Shown here: in pieces, positions 40,454 through 49,039 of the stretch
Numbering within the stretch: position 1 is the stretch's first letter
Layout: the number at the start of each line of letters is the position of its first letter
DNA from: JAEUJM01 sp041908445
GTDB lineage: Bacteria; Actinomycetota; Acidimicrobiia; Acidimicrobiales; DATDAH01
NCBI GenBank assembly: GCA_041908445.1
Contig: JAYRFK010000065.1
Span: forward strand, 62,001-126,000
DNA length: 64,000 nucleotides
Direction: 5' to 3'
Made by a program: the position numbers and the translations under genes
The notes under the pieces: generated by a model
Databases searched by the model: none
What the model was told of the DNA's origin: nothing
The model's input: the letters and a program-made list of their open reading frames with translations, nothing else

Positions 40454-41527
40454 ATGGCCGAACCGTGCGGCGCGTCGCCGAGCTGGGTGTGCGAGCGGGT
40501 CTACGAGGCCACCGAGAACGAGGCGCTGGCCGAGGCGCTGGCGTGGGTGGTTCACCGGCCGCTCAAGATCATCGGGATCATGGTCCTGGCCTGGATCGGC
40601 GTCCGGCTGTCGAAGCGCGCCATCGACCGCGTCATCGCCGGCCTGGTCACGCCCCCACCGGGGCTCGGGTCCCTGACCCCCGAGGTCTCGGCTCGAGCCG
40701 CGTCCCGGGCCAGGACCCTGTCGACCGTCCTGGCCGGCGTAGCCACGGCCACGATCTACACGATCGCCTTCCTCACCATCCTGGGTGAGTTCGACATCGA
40801 CCTCGCCCCGCTGATCGCCGGCGCGGGCATCGCCGGCGTGGCCCTCGGGTTCGGTGCGCAGAGCATGGTCAAGGACTTCCTCTCCGGCTTCTTCATGATC
40901 GTGGAGGACCAGTTCGGCGTCGGTGACGTGATCGACGTGGGCGAGGCCACCGGCACCGTGGAGAAGGTGACGCTGCGGGCGACCCGGCTGCGCTCGGTGG
41001 ACGGCACGGTGTGGCACGTCCCGAACGGCGTCATCCAGCGGGTCGGCAACCAGTCGCAGCAGTGGGCCCGGGCCCTGCTCGACGTCTCGGTCGCCTACGG
41101 CACCGACCTGCGCCAGGCCCAGGACGTCATCAAGGCGGCCGCCGACGGGCTGTGGCACGACGAGGCGTGGTCGGGGATGCTGCTCGAGGAGCCCGAGCTG
41201 TGGGGCGTGGAGATGCTCGCCGCCGACAGCGTCGACATCCGCCTCGTGCTCAAGACCGAGCCCGGCATGCAGTGGAAGGTGATGCGCGAGCTGCGCATCC
41301 GGCTCAAGGAGGCCCTCGACGCCGCCGGCATCGAGATCCCCTTCCAGCAGCGGACGCTGTGGATCCGCAACGAGGGCGAGGCCGCCGCGGGCGTGGTGGC
41401 GGGCGACGACGGGACCGAGGAGGAACTGGACGAGGATCCGGACGATCCGGCGGATCCGGATGCCGAGGACCACGACGACGAGGGCACGGCGGCCGACGAC
41501 GCCGCGGGCGGGGAGGGGGACCAGTGA
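40454..41527 (+). CDS. MscS-family mechanosensitive ion channel
   Basis: The 357-aa protein has three membrane helices. The pore helix region reads APLIAGAGIAGVALGFGAQSMVKDFLSGFFMIVEDQFGVGDVI, the classic MscS TM3 and beta-domain junction, and VPNGVIQRVGNQSQQWARA follows. The C-terminal ~60 residues are unusually acidic (EEELDEDPDDPADPDAEDHDD). Such channels release solutes on osmotic downshock. Its stop overlaps the xylA start (GTGA), an unexpected partner for a channel. Confidence 0.9.
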   Translation: MAEPCGASPSWVCERVYEATENEALAEALAWVVHRPLKIIGIMVLAWIGVRLSKRAIDRVIAGLVTPPPGLGSLTPEVSARAASRARTLSTVLAGVATATIYTIAFLTILGEFDIDLAPLIAGAGIAGVALGFGAQSMVKDFLSGFFMIVEDQFGVGDVIDVGEATGTVEKVTLRATRLRSVDGTVWHVPNGVIQRVGNQSQQWARALLDVSVAYGTDLRQAQDVIKAAADGLWHDEAWSGMLLEEPELWGVEMLAADSVDIRLVLKTEPGMQWKVMRELRIRLKEALDAAGIEIPFQQRTLWIRNEGEAAAGVVAGDDGTEEELDEDPDDPADPDAEDHDDEGTAADDAAGGEGDQ

Positions 41528-42858
41528 GCGAACCGTTCTTCGGGACCGGGCCGGTGCGGCCGGCGGGCGACGAGCCCGGCGACGGTCTCCAGTACGAGGT
41601 GTACGACCCCGATGCGCTCGTCGGCGACGAGCGCATGGAGGACCACCTGCGCCTGGCGGTCTGCTACTGGCACAGCTTCTGCGCCCCCGGCGACGACGTC
41701 TTCGGTTCGGGCACGTGGGACCGGCCCTGGCTCGGCGACGCCGCCGCGGCCGACCCGATGGCGGCGGCCGAGGCCAAGCTCGACGCCGCCTTCGAGCTGT
41801 TCAGCATCCTGGGCACGCCCTTCTACTGCTTCCACGACCTCGACCTCGCGCCCGCCGGCGACTCCCTGAAGCAGAGCCGGGCCAACCTCGAGGCCATGGC
41901 CGACAAGGCGCTGGCCAAGATGGACGAGACCGGCGTCCGCCTCCTGTGGGGCACGGCCAACCTCTTCGGTGACCCCCGCTACGCCGCCGGCGCGGCCACG
42001 AACCCCGACCCGGAGGTGTTCGCGCATGCCGCCGCGCAGGTGCGGGCCGTGCTCGAGGTCACCCACCGCCTCGGAGGCGAGAACTACGTCCTGTGGGGCG
42101 GCCGGGAGGGCTACGACACCCTCCTCAACACCGACCTGCGGCGGGAGGGCGAGCAGCTCGCCCGCTTCCTCGCGCTGGTGGCCGAGCACAAGCACGCCAT
42201 CGGCTTCACCGGCACCCTGCTCATCGAGCCCAAGCCCCACGAGCCGACCAAGCACCAGTACGACCACGACGCCGCCGCCATCCACGGCTTCCTCGACCGC
42301 CACGGCCTCGCCGGCGAGTTCAAGCTCAACATCGAGGCCAACCACGCCACGCTGTCGGGCCATTCCTTCCACCACGAGGTCGCCTACGCCGTCGACCACG
42401 GCATCCTCGGCAGCATCGACGCCAACCGGGGTGACCCCCAGAACGGCTGGGACACCGATCAGTTCCCGAACTCGGTCGAGGAGCTCGCCCTCGTGCTCTA
42501 CGAGATCCTGCGCGGCGGCGGACTGGGGACGGGCGGGTTCAACTTCGACGCCCACCTGCGTCGTCAGAGCATCGACCGCGACGACCTCGTCCACGCCCAC
42601 GTCGGCGCCATCGACACCCTCGCCCGGGCGCTGATCGTGGCCCAGGCCCTGCTCGACGACGGCACCCTGGCCCGCACGCGGTCCGAGCGCTACGCCGCCT
42701 GGGACGGCCCGGCCGGCCAGGCCATCCTCGACCCGGGCGCCACCCTCGCGGCGCTGGCCGACGAGGCGGAGTCCGCCGACCGCCGGCCCCAGCCGGTGTC
42801 GGGCCGCCAGGAGCGGCTGGAGAACGCGGTCAACCGCGTCCTCTGGGACGCCCGGTAG
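41524..42858 (+). CDS. xylA: Xylose isomerase
   Basis: The 444-aa TIM-barrel enzyme interconverts xylose and xylulose. Markers: YCFHDLDLAP (catalytic His), VLWGGREGYDTLLNTD, LLIEPKPHEPTKHQYD (metal Glu and Lys), KLNIEANHATLSGHSFHHE and GSIDANRGDPQNGWDTDQFP (metal ligands). Length fits the class II form. The GTG start overlaps the MscS stop by 4 nt. A GH3 glycosidase follows after 13 bp, so xylose is probably released from oligosaccharides by that enzyme and isomerised here. No xylulokinase is in the window. Confidence 0.95.
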   Translation: MSEPFFGTGPVRPAGDEPGDGLQYEVYDPDALVGDERMEDHLRLAVCYWHSFCAPGDDVFGSGTWDRPWLGDAAAADPMAAAEAKLDAAFELFSILGTPFYCFHDLDLAPAGDSLKQSRANLEAMADKALAKMDETGVRLLWGTANLFGDPRYAAGAATNPDPEVFAHAAAQVRAVLEVTHRLGGENYVLWGGREGYDTLLNTDLRREGEQLARFLALVAEHKHAIGFTGTLLIEPKPHEPTKHQYDHDAAAIHGFLDRHGLAGEFKLNIEANHATLSGHSFHHEVAYAVDHGILGSIDANRGDPQNGWDTDQFPNSVEELALVLYEILRGGGLGTGGFNFDAHLRRQSIDRDDLVHAHVGAIDTLARALIVAQALLDDGTLARTRSERYAAWDGPAGQAILDPGATLAALADEAESADRRPQPVSGRQERLENAVNRVLWDAR

Positions 42859-42871
42859 GGGAGCGAGCGAG

Positions 42872-44815
42872 ATGGCCCTCTGGGAGCCGCCGGCCGACGT
42901 GGTCGAGCGGGTCGACGAGCTCACCGACCTCGAGCTGCTGCACCTCGTCGGGGGCGATGGCCCGGCACTGAAGGGCAACCTGGCCATGGCCAAGCGCTAC
43001 AACGCAACGCCCATCGTGGCGGGGCGCCTCCCGCGCCGGGGCATCACCGGCGTCGCCTTCTCCGACGGCCCGCGTGGCGTGGTCATGGGGCGCTCCACCG
43101 CCTTCCCCGTGCCCATGGCCCGGGGCGCGGCGTTCGACCCCGAGCTCGAGGAGCGCATCGGCGACGCCATCGGCGTCGAGGCCCGGGCCCAGGGGGCGAA
43201 CTTCTTCGGCGGGGTCTGCATCAACCTGCTGCGCCACCCGGCGTGGGGTCGCGCCCAGGAGACCTACGGCGAGGACTCCCACCTGCTCGGCGAGCTCGGC
43301 GCCGCCCTGGTGCGGGGCACCCAGCGCCACGTCATGGCCTGCATCAAGCACTACGCGTGCAACTCGATGGAGAACTCGCGCTTCTGGGTCGACGTCAAGA
43401 TCGACGAGGCCGACCTGCGCGACCTCTACCTGCCCCACTTCAAGCGCTGCCTCGACGAGGGCGCCGCCTCGGTCATGTCCGCCTACAACAAGGTCAACGG
43501 TGACTGGTGCGGCGGCCACCACCACCTGCTCACCGAGGTGCTGAAGGGCGACTGGGGCTTCGACGGCTTCGTGGTCTCCGACTTCACCTTCGGGGTCCGA
43601 GGCAGCGCCCGGGCCTGCATCGAGGCGGGCCTCGACGTGGAGATGCCCTTCGCCTGGCGGGTGAAGCGACTGGGCCGGGACCTGCGGGCCGGGCGCCTCG
43701 ACCGGGCCCGCCTGCGCGACGCCGCTGCCCGCCTCCTGCACCAGCAGGGCCGCCAGGCCGAGCGGGGCGAGCCCGAGCGCTACGTCCCCGAGGCGGTGGC
43801 CTCGCCCGAGCACCGGGCCCTGGCCCACCGCGCCGCGGTCGAGGGCACGGTCCTGCTCCAGAACGACGGCCTGCTGCCCTTCGATCCCGCCAAGGTCCGA
43901 TCGATCGCCGTGATCGGCAGGCTCGCGGCGATCGCCAACACCGGCGACCTCGGCTCCAGTCGGGTCCGGCCGCCCGAGGTCGTGACCCTCCTCGACGGGC
44001 TCCGGGTCGCGGCCGAGCGCCACGGCATCACCGTGGAGCACCACGAGGGCGACGACGAGGACGCCTGCGCCGAGCTCGCCGCCCGCTGCGACGCCGTCGT
44101 CGTGGGGGGGGGCAACACCTTCCGCGACGAGGGCGAGTGGATCGGCAAGGACGGCGGCGACCGCACCCGCCTCACCCTGCGTCCCGCCGACGAGGCCCTG
44201 GTCTGGCGGGTGGCCCGCGCCAACGCCCGCACCGCGGTCGTGCTCTTCGGTGGCTCGGCCCTCGTCACCGAGGCGTGGCGCGCCGACGTCGGCGCGATCC
44301 TCATGGCCTGGTACGCGGGGATGGAGGGCGGCCGGGCCCTGGCCGACGTCCTGCTCGGCGACGAGGTGCCCGGCGGCCGCCTGCCGTGCACCTGGCCGGC
44401 CGCTGCGCGCGACCTCCCGCCCTTCAAGCGCTTCGCCCGGAAGGTCGTCTATGGGCCGCTGCACGGCTACCGCAAGGTCGAGGCCGACGGCACCCGTCCC
44501 GCCTTCCCGTTCGGGTTCGGCCTCGGCTACACGACGATCGAGTGGGGCGAGCCCGAGGTCGTCGACGGCGACGCCCGGGTGACGCTCACCAACACCGGCG
44601 ACCGTGCGGGCGTCGAGGTCGTGCAGCTGTACCGCTCGGAGGCGCTCGGCACCGAGCCCCGGGCGCTGCGCACCCTCCGGGGCTTCACCAAGGTCCGCCT
44701 CGCCCCCGGCGAGACCGTGACGGCGTCGGTGCCGCTGCCGGTCGACGGCACGCCCGGTGCCCTCTGGCTCGGCCCCAGCTCCGACCCCGCCGACCTCGTC
44801 CCCCTCGAGGCCTGA
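42872..44815 (+). CDS. Glycoside hydrolase family 3 beta-glycosidase
   Basis: The 647-aa enzyme has the GH3 N-terminal barrel with RHVMACIKHYACNSMENSRF, SVMSAYNKVNGDWCGGH and the nucleophile Asp237 in FVVSDFTFG. The alpha/beta sandwich domain follows with GTVLLQNDGLLPF, and a C-terminal fibronectin-III-like domain with RTLRGFTKVRLAPGETVTASV. There is no signal peptide, so it acts on imported oligosaccharides. Its place after xylA suggests beta-xylosidase activity, but beta-glucosidase is equally possible from sequence. ATG 42872 has a GGGGAGCGAGCGAG leader with a ribosome-binding site. Confidence 0.9.
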   Translation: MALWEPPADVVERVDELTDLELLHLVGGDGPALKGNLAMAKRYNATPIVAGRLPRRGITGVAFSDGPRGVVMGRSTAFPVPMARGAAFDPELEERIGDAIGVEARAQGANFFGGVCINLLRHPAWGRAQETYGEDSHLLGELGAALVRGTQRHVMACIKHYACNSMENSRFWVDVKIDEADLRDLYLPHFKRCLDEGAASVMSAYNKVNGDWCGGHHHLLTEVLKGDWGFDGFVVSDFTFGVRGSARACIEAGLDVEMPFAWRVKRLGRDLRAGRLDRARLRDAAARLLHQQGRQAERGEPERYVPEAVASPEHRALAHRAAVEGTVLLQNDGLLPFDPAKVRSIAVIGRLAAIANTGDLGSSRVRPPEVVTLLDGLRVAAERHGITVEHHEGDDEDACAELAARCDAVVVGGGNTFRDEGEWIGKDGGDRTRLTLRPADEALVWRVARANARTAVVLFGGSALVTEAWRADVGAILMAWYAGMEGGRALADVLLGDEVPGGRLPCTWPAAARDLPPFKRFARKVVYGPLHGYRKVEADGTRPAFPFGFGLGYTTIEWGEPEVVDGDARVTLTNTGDRAGVEVVQLYRSEALGTEPRALRTLRGFTKVRLAPGETVTASVPLPVDGTPGALWLGPSSDPADLVPLEA

Positions 44816-44858
44816 CGGCCGCCGCCCGGCGCCGGTCGTGCGCCGGCGGACGTGGTGC

Positions 44859-47456
44859 TCAGGCGTCCGCCGGCGGCGGCGCGAGGGTGACGTCGACCGA
44901 GGGGGTGTCGGCGGCCTCGGTGGTGAGGGTGGCGACGTTGCCGGACTCCTTGACGTCGCCCAGGGCGGGCTCGAGCAGGGCGAGGCGGTCGGCGGTGTCG
45001 CGGACGACGACGGATTCGACGTCGGCGCGGAGGCTGACGCCGGCCTCGGTCTTGGCCTTGCGGATCTCGCCGAGGACGGCGCCGGCCACGTCGTAGACGG
45101 CGGGGTCGACGGTGCCGGCGGCGGCGGGGATCTCGTCGGTCGTGGGCCACGCGGCTCGGTGGATCGAGCCCTCGCGCCACCACGACCAGACCTCCTCGGT
45201 GGCGAACGGCAGGAACGGGGCGAACAGGCGCAGGAGCGTCGACAGCGCCACGTTGAGGGCACCGCGCGCGGACGCCGCCGCCTCCGGGCCGTGGGCGCCG
45301 TAGGCCCGGCCCTTGACCAGCTCGAGGTAGTCGTCGCAGAAGCCCCAGAAGAACGCCTCGGTGCGCTCGAGGGCGCGGGCGTAGTCGTAGCCGTCGAACG
45401 CAGTCGTGGCCTCGTCGACCAGGACGCGCAGGCGGGCCAGCATGGCGAGGTCGAGGGCCTCGGTGGCGGCGGCCGGGTCGGCGTCGGGGACGGCGGGAAC
45501 GGGGTCGGGAGCCTCGCCCTCGCGGGGCGTGCCGAGGCCGAGGGCGAACTTGGAGGCGTTGAGGATCTTGATGGCGAGGCGCCGGCCGACCTTCATCTGA
45601 CCCTCGTCGAAGGCGGTGTCGGTGCCGGGGCGCCCGTTGGCGGCCCAGTAGCGGACGGCGTCGCTGCCGAACCGCTCCAGGTTGGCCATGGGCGTGACCA
45701 CGTTGCCCTTGGACTTCGACATCTTCTTGCGGTCGGGGTCGAGGATCCACCCGGACAAGGCGGCGTTGCGCCACGGCGCGCACCCGAACTCGAAGTGCGA
45801 CCGCACCATGGTCGAGAACAGCCAGGTGCGGATGATGTCGTGGCCCTGGGGGCGCAGGTCCATGGGGAAGGTGCGCTGGAACAGGTCGTCGTCCTCCTCC
45901 CAGCCGCAGACGATCTGGGGGGTGAGCGACGAGGTGGCCCAGGTGTCCATGACGTCGGGGTCGGCGGCGAACCCGCCGGGCTGGTCCCGCTTGGACTCGT
46001 CGTAGCCCGGGGCGGGCTGGGCCTGGGGGTCGACGGGCAGGTCGGCCTCGTCGGGCGTGATGATGCGGTCGTAGCGGGTCTCGCCGTGCTCGTCGACCTC
46101 GTACCAGACCGGGATGGGTGGGCCGAGGAAGCGCTGGCGGCTGATGAGCCAGTCGCCGTTGAGGCCCTCGACCCAGCTGTCGTAGCGGGCCTGCATGTAG
46201 GACGGGTGCCAGGCGAGTTCGTTCCCGCGCTCGACCAGCGCGGCTCGCAGGTCGGCCTCGCGGCCGCCGTTGCGGATGTACCACTGGCGGGTCGTGACGA
46301 TCTCGAGGGGGCGGTCGCCCTTCTCGAAGAACTTCACGGCGTGGGTGATGGGGCGGGGCTCGCCCTCGAGGTCACCGGACTCGGCCAGCAGCTCGACCAC
46401 CCGGGCCTGGGCCTGGTTGATGGTCTTGCCGGCGAGCTCGGCGTAGGCGGCCCGGCCGGCATCGGCGTCGAGCCCGTGCGGCGGGTCGGGGTAGAGGCGG
46501 CCGTTGCGGTCGACGATGGCCCGGACGGGCAGGTCGAGCTCGCGCCACCAGATGACGTCGGTCAGGTCGCCGAACGTGCAGATCATGGCGATGCCGGACC
46601 CCTTCTCGGGGTCGGCCAGCTCGTGGGCGTGGACGGGCACCTCGACCCCGAACAGCGGGGTGGTGACGGTGGTGCCGAACAGCGGCTGGTAGCGGGCGTC
46701 GTCGGGGTGGGCGACGAGGGCGACGCAGGCGGGGAGCAGCTCGGGACGGGTGGTCTCGATGTGGACGAGGCCGCCGTCGGCCTTCCGGAACCCGATGCGG
46801 TGGTAGGCGCCGGGCCGCTCGCGGTCCTCGAGCTCGGCCTGGGCGACCGCGGTGTGGAAGCTGACGTCCCACAGGCACGGGGCCTCCGCGGTGTAGGCCT
46901 CGCCGCGGGCGAGGTTCCGCAGGAAGGCCCGCTGGCTGACGCGGCGGCACGTCTCGTCGATGGTGGCGTAGGTGTTGGTCCAGTCGACCGACAGGCCGAG
47001 GTGGCTCCAGAGGTGCTCGAAGGCCTTCTCGTCCTCGAGGACGAGTTGGTCGCAGAGCTCGAGGAAGTTCTGGCGGGAGATGACGACCTGCTGCTTCGAC
47101 GGCTCCGCCGGCGGGGTGAAGTCGGGGTCGTAGGGCAGGTGGGCGTCGCCGCGGACGCCGTAGTAGTTCTGCACGCGGCGCTCGGTGGGCAGGCCGTTGT
47201 CGTCCCAGCCCATCGGGTAGAAGACCTCCTTGCCCCGCATGCGCTGGTAGCGGGCGATGAGGTCGGTGTGGGTGTACGAGAACACGTGGCCGACGTGCAG
47301 CGAGCCGCTCACCGTGGGCGGCGGCGTGTCGATCGAGTACACCTCGTCCCGGGTCTTGGTCCGGTCGAACCCGTAGGTGCCCTCGGCGCGCCAGCGGGCG
47401 CCCCACTTCTCCTCGAGGCCGTCGAGCGTCGGTTTTCTGGGTGCTTCCGCAGGCAT
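44859..47456 (-). CDS. valS: Valine--tRNA ligase
   Basis: The 865-aa class Ia synthetase charges tRNA-Val. The HIGH-type motif is SGSLHVGHVFSYTHTD near residue 45, MGWDDNGLPTERRVQNYYG is typical of ValRS, and KMSKSKGN lies near residue 575. The editing domain is present (HIETTRPELLPACVALVAHP). The protein ends about 70 residues after the anticodon-binding domain and lacks the C-terminal coiled-coil arm usual in bacterial ValRS. ATG 47456 is preceded at 5 nt by TACGCT; the ORF start at 47531 would overlap cysS. Confidence 0.93.
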   Translation of the reverse strand: MPAEAPRKPTLDGLEEKWGARWRAEGTYGFDRTKTRDEVYSIDTPPPTVSGSLHVGHVFSYTHTDLIARYQRMRGKEVFYPMGWDDNGLPTERRVQNYYGVRGDAHLPYDPDFTPPAEPSKQQVVISRQNFLELCDQLVLEDEKAFEHLWSHLGLSVDWTNTYATIDETCRRVSQRAFLRNLARGEAYTAEAPCLWDVSFHTAVAQAELEDRERPGAYHRIGFRKADGGLVHIETTRPELLPACVALVAHPDDARYQPLFGTTVTTPLFGVEVPVHAHELADPEKGSGIAMICTFGDLTDVIWWRELDLPVRAIVDRNGRLYPDPPHGLDADAGRAAYAELAGKTINQAQARVVELLAESGDLEGEPRPITHAVKFFEKGDRPLEIVTTRQWYIRNGGREADLRAALVERGNELAWHPSYMQARYDSWVEGLNGDWLISRQRFLGPPIPVWYEVDEHGETRYDRIITPDEADLPVDPQAQPAPGYDESKRDQPGGFAADPDVMDTWATSSLTPQIVCGWEEDDDLFQRTFPMDLRPQGHDIIRTWLFSTMVRSHFEFGCAPWRNAALSGWILDPDRKKMSKSKGNVVTPMANLERFGSDAVRYWAANGRPGTDTAFDEGQMKVGRRLAIKILNASKFALGLGTPREGEAPDPVPAVPDADPAAATEALDLAMLARLRVLVDEATTAFDGYDYARALERTEAFFWGFCDDYLELVKGRAYGAHGPEAAASARGALNVALSTLLRLFAPFLPFATEEVWSWWREGSIHRAAWPTTDEIPAAAGTVDPAVYDVAGAVLGEIRKAKTEAGVSLRADVESVVVRDTADRLALLEPALGDVKESGNVATLTTEAADTPSVDVTLAPPPADA

Positions 47457-47478
47457 GGTGGAGCGTACGGTAGTGGTC
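47457..47478. promoter_or_regulatory. 22-bp divergent promoter between valS and cysS
   Basis: TACGGT (47466-47471) serves cysS with a 7-nt gap and, on the other strand, TACGCT (complement of 47462-47467) serves valS with a 5-nt gap. The two boxes share two base pairs (47466-47467), so polymerase should not be able to occupy both at once. Confidence 0.55.
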
Positions 47479-48828
47479 GTGCTGTCTCTCTTCGACACCA
47501 GTTCCGGCGCGGTGGTGCCCCTCGTCCCCAAGCAGGAGGGGACGGTGTCGATGTACGTGTGCGGCCCGACGGTGTACGGGCCGCCCCACCTCGGCCATGG
47601 CCGCTTCTCGCTCGTGTTCGACGTGCTCCGCCGCTACCTCGAGTGGTCGGGGTTCGAGGTCACCTACGTCTCGAACATCACCGACATCGACGACAACATC
47701 ATCAACCGGGCCGCCGAGCTCGGCGTCGAGCCCGAGCAGCTCGCGATCGACTGCGAGAAGATCTGGTACGAGGCCATGGACGCCATCGGCGTCAAGCGCC
47801 CCACCGAGGACCCCCACGCCACCGCCTACGTCGAGCGCATGGTCGAGTTCATCGGCGGCCTCATCGAACGGGGGAGCGCCTACGAGACCTCCGACGGGGT
47901 GTACTTCGCGGTCGAGGACGTCGACGACTACGGCCTGCTCGCCCGCCAGACCCTCGACTCGCTGCGCTCGGGCGCCCGCGTCGAGGTGGGCGAGGACAAG
48001 CGCTCACCGCTCGACTTCGTGCTCTGGAAGAAGGCCAAGCCCGGCGAGCCGACGTGGCCGTCCCCGTGGGGCGACGGACGGCCGGGCTGGCACACCGAGT
48101 GCGTCGTGATGTCGCTCGACTTGTTGGGCGACCACTTCGACATCCACGGCGGCGGCCAGGACCTCGCCTTCCCGCACCACGAGAACGAGCGGGCCCAGGC
48201 CCTCGCCGCCGGCCGGCACTCGGCGAACCTGTGGGTGCACAACGGCTTCGTCGAGGTGGGCGGCGAGAAGATGTCGAAGTCGCTCGGCAACTTCACGACC
48301 CTGCTCGACATGGTCGACGCCGAGGACCCACGCGCCTACCGCCTGCTCGTCCTGCGGGCGCACTACCGCTCGCCGGTGGAGGTCACCCGGGAGGCGGCCG
48401 CCGACGCCGCCACCGCGCTCAAGCGCCTGGACAACGTGGCCCGGCGCACCGCCGAGCTCACCCCGCGCCCGGCCGACGAGGAGGTGCTCGAGGAGTTCCG
48501 GGACCTCATGGACGACGACCTCAACACCCCCGGCGCCCTCGCACTGCTCTTCGACCAGATCCGCGCCGCGAACACCGCCCTCGACGAGGGCCGCGACTAC
48601 GACGCCGCGGTGGCGTGGGCGACCATCAGCGAGATCTGCACCGCCGTCGGCCTCCAGCCCGTCACCCAGGACGAGCAGATCCCCGAGGACATCGCCGCGA
48701 TGGCCCAGGCGAGGGACGACGCACGCGTCGAGAAGAACTGGCCGGAGGCCGATCGCCTGCGAGCCGAGATCGAGGCCGCCGGCTACACCGTCGAGGACAC
48801 CGCCGACGGCACCCAGGTCCGCCGCTAG
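47479..48828 (+). CDS. cysS: Cysteine--tRNA ligase
   Basis: The 449-aa class I synthetase has zinc/active-site blocks YVCGPTVYGPPHLGHGR, SNITDIDDNIINRA, WPSPWGDGRPGWHTECVVMS, DIHGGGQDLAFPHHENERAQ and EKMSKSLGNF near residue 263. HGGGQDL with the wider CysRS layout distinguishes it from the mycothiol ligase MshC. GTG 47479 is preferred to an ORF start at 47377, which lies inside valS, because TACGGT is 7 nt upstream and the first residues are then VLSLFDTSSG. Confidence 0.94.
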   Translation: MLSLFDTSSGAVVPLVPKQEGTVSMYVCGPTVYGPPHLGHGRFSLVFDVLRRYLEWSGFEVTYVSNITDIDDNIINRAAELGVEPEQLAIDCEKIWYEAMDAIGVKRPTEDPHATAYVERMVEFIGGLIERGSAYETSDGVYFAVEDVDDYGLLARQTLDSLRSGARVEVGEDKRSPLDFVLWKKAKPGEPTWPSPWGDGRPGWHTECVVMSLDLLGDHFDIHGGGQDLAFPHHENERAQALAAGRHSANLWVHNGFVEVGGEKMSKSLGNFTTLLDMVDAEDPRAYRLLVLRAHYRSPVEVTREAAADAATALKRLDNVARRTAELTPRPADEEVLEEFRDLMDDDLNTPGALALLFDQIRAANTALDEGRDYDAAVAWATISEICTAVGLQPVTQDEQIPEDIAAMAQARDDARVEKNWPEADRLRAEIEAAGYTVEDTADGTQVRR

Positions 48829-48897
48829 CGCACGGGGGTCCCGGCCGAGGCCGAGGGTCGCCGCCGGGCGGCCCAGGCCGACAGCCGGTGGGGGAGC

Positions 48898-48926
48898 CCG
48901 AGGGGGGGCTCCGCCCGCCCCCTCGG
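48898..48926. terminator. GC-rich hairpin downstream of cysS
   Basis: CCGAGGGGG and CCCCCTCGG form a 9-bp stem. No T-run follows. It lies between convergent genes and could end transcription from either side. Confidence 0.4.
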
Positions 48927-48931
48927 AACCC

Positions 48932-48960
48932 GGTCGGGGGCGGCGCCAGCCGTCCCGACC
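48932..48960. terminator. Second GC-rich hairpin downstream of cysS
   Basis: GGTCGGG pairs with CCCGACC and the inner CGGC with GCCG, with a small bulge. No T-run. Confidence 0.35.
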
Positions 48961-49018
48961 GGCAAGAGGAGGCCGACCGTCAGGCCGTCTGCCAGGAAAG
49001 CTGGAGCTGCTGAAACCG

Positions 49019-49034
49019 GCGCCCCCTAGGGCGC
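49019..49034. terminator. Short hairpin next to the stop of the FG-GAP gene
   Basis: GCGCCC and GGGCGC around a CCTA loop, followed on the plus strand by TGTCTT. A possible weak terminator for cysS. Confidence 0.3.
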
Positions 49035-49039
49035 TGTCT

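Noticed and set aside
44757..49013. A 1418-aa plus-strand ORF
   Set aside because: It runs antisense through the whole of valS and out of frame through cysS. Both of those have full catalytic motifs.
48829..49039. Structured RNA gene or riboswitch in the cysS-FG-GAP gap
   Set aside because: Three GC-rich hairpins exist, but the gap is between two gene ends and no known RNA family motif was recognised.
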